A DNA stretch of 64,000 nucleotides, taken from contig CM042540.1 in assembly GCA_023630585.1 (NCBI GenBank), forward strand, positions 19,354,574 through 19,418,573, in the 5' to 3' direction. Source of the stretch: Cranoglanis bouderius. Taxonomy: Eukaryota > Chordata > Actinopteri > Siluriformes > Cranoglanididae. Position 1 is the stretch's first letter. Each line of letters opens with the position of its first letter. Shown here piece after piece: positions 59,082-64,000 of the stretch. A model generated the notes under the pieces. It made no database searches. It was not told where the DNA came from and was given only the letters and a program-made list of their open reading frames with translations. The position numbers were made by a program, and so were the translations under genes.

Positions 59082-61314
59082 GAGTAGTGGCAGGAGCACA
59101 CAGGTGGACTATATCTTATGTAGGCACTGTAATCTGATGGAGATTAGCGATTGCAAAGTAGTGGTAGGAGAGAGTGTAGCTAGACAGCATAGGATGGTGG
59201 TGTGTAAGATGACTCTGGTGGTGAGGAAGATGAAGAGAGCAAAGGCAGAGCAGAAGACAAAGTGGTGGAAGTTGGAAAAGGAAGAGTGCTGTGTGGTTTT
59301 CAGGGAGGAGTTGAGACAGGCTTTAGGTGGTCAGGAGGTGCTTCCAGATGACTGGACTACTACAGCCAAAGTGATCAGGGAGACAGGTAGGAAGGTGCTA
59401 GGTGTGTCATCTGGAAGGAGGAAAGAAGACAAAGAGACTTGGTGGTGGAATGAGGAAGTTCAGGAGAGTATCCAGAGGAAGAGGTTAGCTAGGAAGAAGT
59501 GGGACAGTGAGAGGACGGAGGAAAGTAGACAGGAATATAGGGAGATGCAGCGTGAGGTTAAGATAAAGGTGGCAAAGGCCAAACAGAAAGCTTATGAGGA
59601 CATGTATGCAAGGTTAGATAGTAAGGAAGGTGAGAGGGATTTGTATCGGTTGGCGAGGCAGAGGGATAGAGATGGTAAGGATGGGCAGCAGGTTAGAGGG
59701 ATTAAAGATAGAGATGGAAATGTGTTGACAGGTGACAGGAGGGTGAGGGAAAGATGGAAGGAGTACTTTGAGGAACTGCTGAATGAGGAAAATGACAGAG
59801 AGAGAAGAGTAGTAGAGGCAAATATTGTTGAGCAGGAAGTAGAAAGGATTAGCAAGGGTGAAGTTAGGAGAGCTTTGAAGAGGATGCAGAGAGGAAAGGC
59901 AGTTGGTCCTGATGACATACCAGTGGAGGTATGGAAGTGTCTAGGAGAGATGGCAGTAGAGTTTTTAACTAGGTCGTTCAACGAGGTCTTAGAGAGTGAG
60001 AGGATGCCTGAGGAATGGAGGAGAAGTGTTTTGGTGCCGATTTTTAAGAACAAGGGAGATGTGCAGAGTTGTGGAAACTACAGAGGTATTAAGCTGATGA
60101 ACCATACAGTGAAGTTGTGGGAAAGAGTAGTGGAAGCAAGGCTAAGGGGAGAGGTGAGCATTTGTGAGCAGCAGTATGGTTTCATGCCAAGAAGGAGCAC
60201 TACAGATGCAATATTTGCTTTGAGAATGTTGATGGAGAAGTACAGAGAGGGTCAGAAAGAGCTGCATTGTGTCTTTGTAGATTTAGAGAAAGCGTATGAC
60301 AGGGTGCCAAGAGAGGAGCTGTGGTATTGTATGAGGAGGTCTGGAGTGGCAGAGAAGTATGTTAGAGTGGCACAGGATATGTATGAGAGCAGTAGGACAG
60401 TGGTAAGGAGTGCGGTAGGTGTGACAGAGGAGTTCACAGTGAAGGTGGGACTGCATCAAGGATCGGCTCTGAGCCCCTTCTTGTTTGCGGTGGTGATGGA
60501 CAGGCTGACAGATGAGGTCAGACAGGAATCTCCATGGACTATGATGTTTGCGGATGACATTGTGATCTGTAGTCAGAGCAGGGAGCAGGTGGAGGAAACT
60601 CTAGAGAGGTGGAGGTTTGCTCTGGAGAGAAGAGGAATGAAGGTTAGTCGCAGCAAGACAGAATGCATGTGTGTGAATGAGAGGGATCCAAGTGGAACAG
60701 TGAGGTTACAGGGAGAAGAGATAAAGAAGGTGCAGGATTTTAAGTACTTAGGGTCAACAGTCCAGAGCAATGGGGAGTGTGGAAAAGAGGTGAAGAAGCA
60801 TGTGCAGGCAGGTTGGAATGGGTGGAGAAAAGTGTCAGGTCTGTTGTGTGATAAAAGAGTACCAGCAAGAATGAAAGGAAAGGTGTACAGGACAGTAGTG
60901 AGACCAGCGATGTTGTATGGTTTGGAGACAGTTGCACTGAGGAAAAGACAGGAGGAAGAGTTAGAGGTAGCAGAGCTAAAGATGTTGAGGTTCTCTTTGG
61001 GAGTGACGAGGATGGATAGGATCAGGAATGAGTACATCAGGGGGACAGCACATGTGAGATGTTTTGGAGACAAAGTTAGAGAGGCCAGGTTGAGATGGTT
61101 TGGACATGTTCAGAGGAGGGAGAGTGAATATATCGGTAAAAGGATGCTGAGGTTAGAGCTGCCAGGCAGGAGGCCGAGAGGAAGACCAAAGAGGAGGTTT
61201 ATGGATGTAGTGAAGGAGGACATGAAGGTAGTCTGTCTGAAAGAAGAGGATGCAGGGGATAGGGCTAGATGGAGGCAGATGATTCGCTGTGGGAACAGCC
61301 GAAAGGAAAAGAAG
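59082..61314 (+). pseudogene. RTE LINE ORF, endonuclease end and reverse transcriptase
   Basis: The frame resumes at about 59080 with KSSGRSTQVDYILCR, carries the last endonuclease motif, then a charged linker (about residues 30-230). The reverse transcriptase follows: GPDDIPVEVWK, VLVPIFKNKGD, NYRGIKLM, motif A FVDLEKAYDRVP (60274-60309), motif B HQGSALSPFLF (60454-60486) and motif C MFADDIVI (60544-60567). The C-terminal region has RRPRGRPKRRFMDVV. No stop occurs inside the element: the frame runs through the 3' tail and target duplication to TAA at 61558-61560 in flanking DNA. It is intact over more than 740 codons. Confidence 0.92.
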
Positions 61315-61334
61315 ATTTCTTGGATCTTGATTTT
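61315..61334 (+). repeat. Target-site duplication, right copy
   Basis: Identical to 58158-58177, directly after the LINE tail GAAAGGAAAAGAAG. Confidence 0.93.
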
Positions 61335-62265
61335 AGTAATTCCTCCCTTATATATAAAAGAAGACGTAGTCTATTGTGTAGGTATTATTGGTCTGTGTTT
61401 ACTCTGCAGCACAAACAGCAACATTGTTTGTTGCACGATCTATGTTCCATACTACTGTATGTTAAAAAAAATTGTCTTTTGTGTTCTTGCATCTGGCAGC
61501 TCACAAATGTGGCAACAAACGAAAGCTTTTCACATGTCACCTTTTGCGACAAGGCAGTAGTTATCGGAAAAGCCTTTGCATTTCAATTTTGCTAAAAAAA
61601 CAAACAAAAAACTTCCAAGTAAGTAAAGCATCGAAAAAGTGGGGCGCTTTGAAACATCTCAACATGCTACTTGGAAGTCATACTTTACAGGCTATAATCC
61701 TGAGATACAGAGGCATATTGGAAGCAGCATACTGATATGGACCGAATCCTCCAAATGTCACCATTAGCTCCTTTGATGGACAGATAAAAAAATATCTGAA
61801 CCAAAATATCATCGGCTGTCCCATGCCTAGAAGCACATGAGCGCAGTCAGCATTTGGTTAATGGCCGTCCAGGCTTTGATGCCATCAATGAGCATGAATT
61901 GTTTATAGAAATGGCTCCTAATTCCATCTCATCTCATTTCGGGCTTTGTGCCTGCATCTGTCGAGCTCATGTATGTATTTGGACCTGGAGGGCTAATACA
62001 AAACAAAAAAAACAACAAAAAAAAACAGATTGGATAAAGATGTTTCTTACTACATAGAGACACAAAACACAAAAACACATCACACATGGATGCTACTTGA
62101 CTAAGCAGAGTGACGAATCAGATTCATTGGAGCGCAGATCACCCGGAGGGCTTGCTATTAATGTTCTCTCCATCTCTCACTCATGGTTATGTGCAGTAAA
62201 TAATGCATCAGCGGTGATATGGAATAAGCAAAAGTCTATAGATACATTATATTAATGATTCACTG
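61335..62265. other. Intergenic, no gene seen
   Basis: It is the flank of the LINE. A-rich runs lie at 61595-61610 and 62003-62025. Nothing recognised. Confidence 0.5.
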
Positions 62266-62269
62266 AAAT

Positions 62270-62660
62270 GGCAAATACCACAGCACTGTTGAATTCTCAA
62301 TTCTGATTGGTCAGAAGGTGATGATTAATTTTCTATACCAGCAGCTCTGACAGGCAAATCACAGGTTCACATTAATGCGCACATTTCTATAATAACCACT
62401 TACACAGGGAATTATGGTGGACCACATAAATGAATAAAAATAATTGTGTAACTGTTTTTTGTAAGGACATCTTTATGTAACATTTATGGAAGGAGTCTCC
62501 AGTGTTGGCGCTTTAAAATTTGCAAATTGCTGTGGTATAAGAGGAGTAAACCACTTCAGGATGTGCTGTTGTAGGAAAATAATCAAATCTCAGGAGGTAA
62601 GAGTAACTCCACTGTGTTGGGCTGCAAGACACTACCCTGTTGTTGATAATTTCCTAAAAC
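62270..62660 (+). mobile_element. MITE-A copy
   Basis: CACAGCACTGTTGAATTCTC, TCTGATTGGTCAGAAGGTG, GGAAGGAGTCTCCAGTGTTG and TGTGGTATAAGAGGAGTAAA appear in family order. This is the most complete forward copy, about 390 bp. Confidence 0.68.
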
Positions 62661-62729
62661 TGCACACTCTGTCATCTTTTCTTAGGGGGCCAAGCACCAA
62701 AAGTACGTAGTTTCTTATTAAAATGATGA

Positions 62730-62805
62730 GAAAGGTCTGAGGAGAATGGACAGACTGGTTCTAGCTGACAAGAAAGCTACAATAACTGAAATTATTGGGG
62801 TTATT
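62730..62805 (+). pseudogene. Tc1 transposase scrap
   Basis: GGTCTGAGGAGAATGGACAG, then GGTTCTAGCTGACAAGAAAG and CTACAATAACTGA, correspond to 57190-57245. Confidence 0.55.
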
Positions 62806-63608
62806 GAGGTTGCATGGTGGTGCAGCAGTGTCTTTTGAAATATATTTTACATATTTTTTAATGCATTATTGTCAATATAAATATTTAATTAATAACCAGT
62901 ATTACCAAGAGCCAAGGTTGATTTCAAGAGCAAATTCACCACGATTTTAACAAAACTAGAGTTTCACTGATAATTATTTTCATAACAAGTACCACCGACT
63001 GCTGAATCAGCACTGTAAGCAACAGTTTTTGTTTTGTCATTGGCCACTGTCATAATCACTCACAGCGTAACTATCTTGGCCACAGTGTTCATTCATTTCT
63101 CAAGCAGAAAAACCTAAAGTAACATTTTGAGTCACCATAATCATTGGTCATGTCACTGTGACTGCATTTGGAAATCTTTCAGAGCATAAACAATTTATCA
63201 AACACCAAGTAAGACCAAATACAGCCGTCATGAACAGATGCAGGCGTGAAAAATATCACCATTCTTTCCAAGGTCAGATAGCACCAGTTTGGTCTCATCA
63301 ATAATTAAAGGATTTTTTTGCAGATGGACTAAAATAATAATAATACACCGTCCATAATACGACTGGCTTCAGACTTTTCTGGTTCTTCATTTTAAGTTCA
63401 TAAATAATTCAGCTGAGTCTGTGAACCTAGATTTGAATATTTCATACAGAAAAGTATAAAAATCTGCCCTGAACTCAACCAATTAAATAAGCCCAGATCT
63501 AGAGTCATGAAGTGGTTATGCTGGTGGAAACTGAACACTGACTATGTTTGAAAATGTACCCAAGTCGAGCTCATTAACTATAAATACCAAATTAACATGG
63601 ACAAAAGC
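62806..63608. other. Intergenic, no gene seen
   Basis: AT-rich, with no repeats or gene signatures that I can name. Confidence 0.5.
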
Positions 63609-63611
63609 ATA

Positions 63612-63929
63612 CAGGGTGTCTCAAAAGCCTCCATACATCTTAGCAAAATGTCTTCCAAATCTTTCATACGTAGTTGATATTATATTTTTTTTCAGATAGC
63701 CTTTAAGAATACCTTTGACAAAAGAAGAACGTATTGAAATCATTCTCATGGATGGATCAGGTTGCGATGGACTTTAACATAAAACATGGCAAGCACATCA
63801 CACATGACACTGGAAGTGTTGAGGACCAACCAAGAAGTGGAAGTCCACAAACATCCACTGACGAAGGCACAACCGTCATGGTGCTGGTGAACATAGTTCC
63901 CTATATATGGAGACATTTGGAACACCCTG
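63612..63929 (+). mobile_element. Mariner-type deletion derivative (318 bp)
   Basis: It is flanked by TA at 63610-63611 and 63930-63931. The ends CAGGGTGTCTCAAAAGCCTC (left) and the inverted CAGGGTGTTCCAAATGTCTC (right) form imperfect inverted termini. The interior still encodes a fragment of a transposase DNA-binding region. Confidence 0.82.
63715..63880 (+). pseudogene. Transposase DNA-binding region fragment
   Basis: It reads TKEERIEIILM, then in another frame DFNIKHGKHITHD, GSVEDQPRSGSPQTSTDEG and TTVMV. The TGSVxDxPRSGxPxTS phrase is the linker of mariner and related helix-turn-helix transposases. The catalytic domain is absent and the frame joins directly to the right terminus. Confidence 0.75.
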
Positions 63930-64000
63930 TAGATTAAATGGTAGGTATTTAAGTGAATATGAATACATTATTAGTAAGAGTGTAATGATACACTCCAGTC

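Larger units (their letters stand above)
58178..61314 (+). mobile_element. RTE-type LINE retrotransposon, nearly complete
   Basis: A 3,137-bp element between perfect 20-base direct repeats (ATTTCTTGGATCTTGATTTT at 58158-58177 and 61315-61334). The start matches the fish RTE leader phrase CACAAGCCAGTGTACTTTTT. One ancestral reading frame encodes an endonuclease followed by reverse transcriptase; a small deletion now splits it. The end is the short CAGCCGAAAGGAAAAGAAG tail. The long target duplication and good preservation suggest a fairly recent insertion. Confidence 0.93.

Overview
The window looks like nuclear DNA of a teleost fish. It holds one split vertebrate gene with GT-AG introns, abundant dinucleotide and trinucleotide microsatellites, several Tc1/mariner transposons of types common in fish, tRNA-derived SINEs and an RTE-type LINE. 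The Tc1-rich, SINE-rich mixture would suit an ostariophysan such as a catfish, but that is an impression; the sequence alone does not fix the species.

The only host gene I can support is the 3' half of tmem132e on the + strand. Five coding exons (254-397, 5947-6152, 10658-10934, 16742-16936, 23389-24462) join in one open frame of 631 codons plus a stop. They encode the last extracellular beta-rich domains, the single transmembrane helix and the cytoplasmic tail of a TMEM132 neural adhesion-type protein. The 5' part of the gene lies upstream of the window. A 3' UTR with an AATAAA at 26257-26262 follows.

The introns carry old repeats: L2-like fragments in intron A, a Tc1 copy in intron B, a degenerate minisatellite plus a possible LTR in intron C, and two Tc1 fossils in intron D. 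From about 26.3 kb to the end I find no host gene. That 37 kb is intergenic DNA with layered mobile elements: at least nine sites of one MITE-like family, two adjacent fold-back elements (31.8-32.9 kb and 33.8-34.7 kb), a Tc1 fossil (38.5-39.5 kb), three SINE copies, a nearly full-length RTE LINE with a perfect 20-bp target-site duplication (58.2-61.3 kb) and a 318-bp mariner deletion derivative (63.6-63.9 kb). A few repeat-poor blocks may be conserved regulatory DNA, but this cannot be shown without alignment.

Nothing here is a new multi-gene system. The most informative structures are the LINE with exact boundaries, a two-base frameshift and a lost stop; the nested hairpin elements; and a Tc1 transposase whose frame stays open although two of its three catalytic residues are changed.
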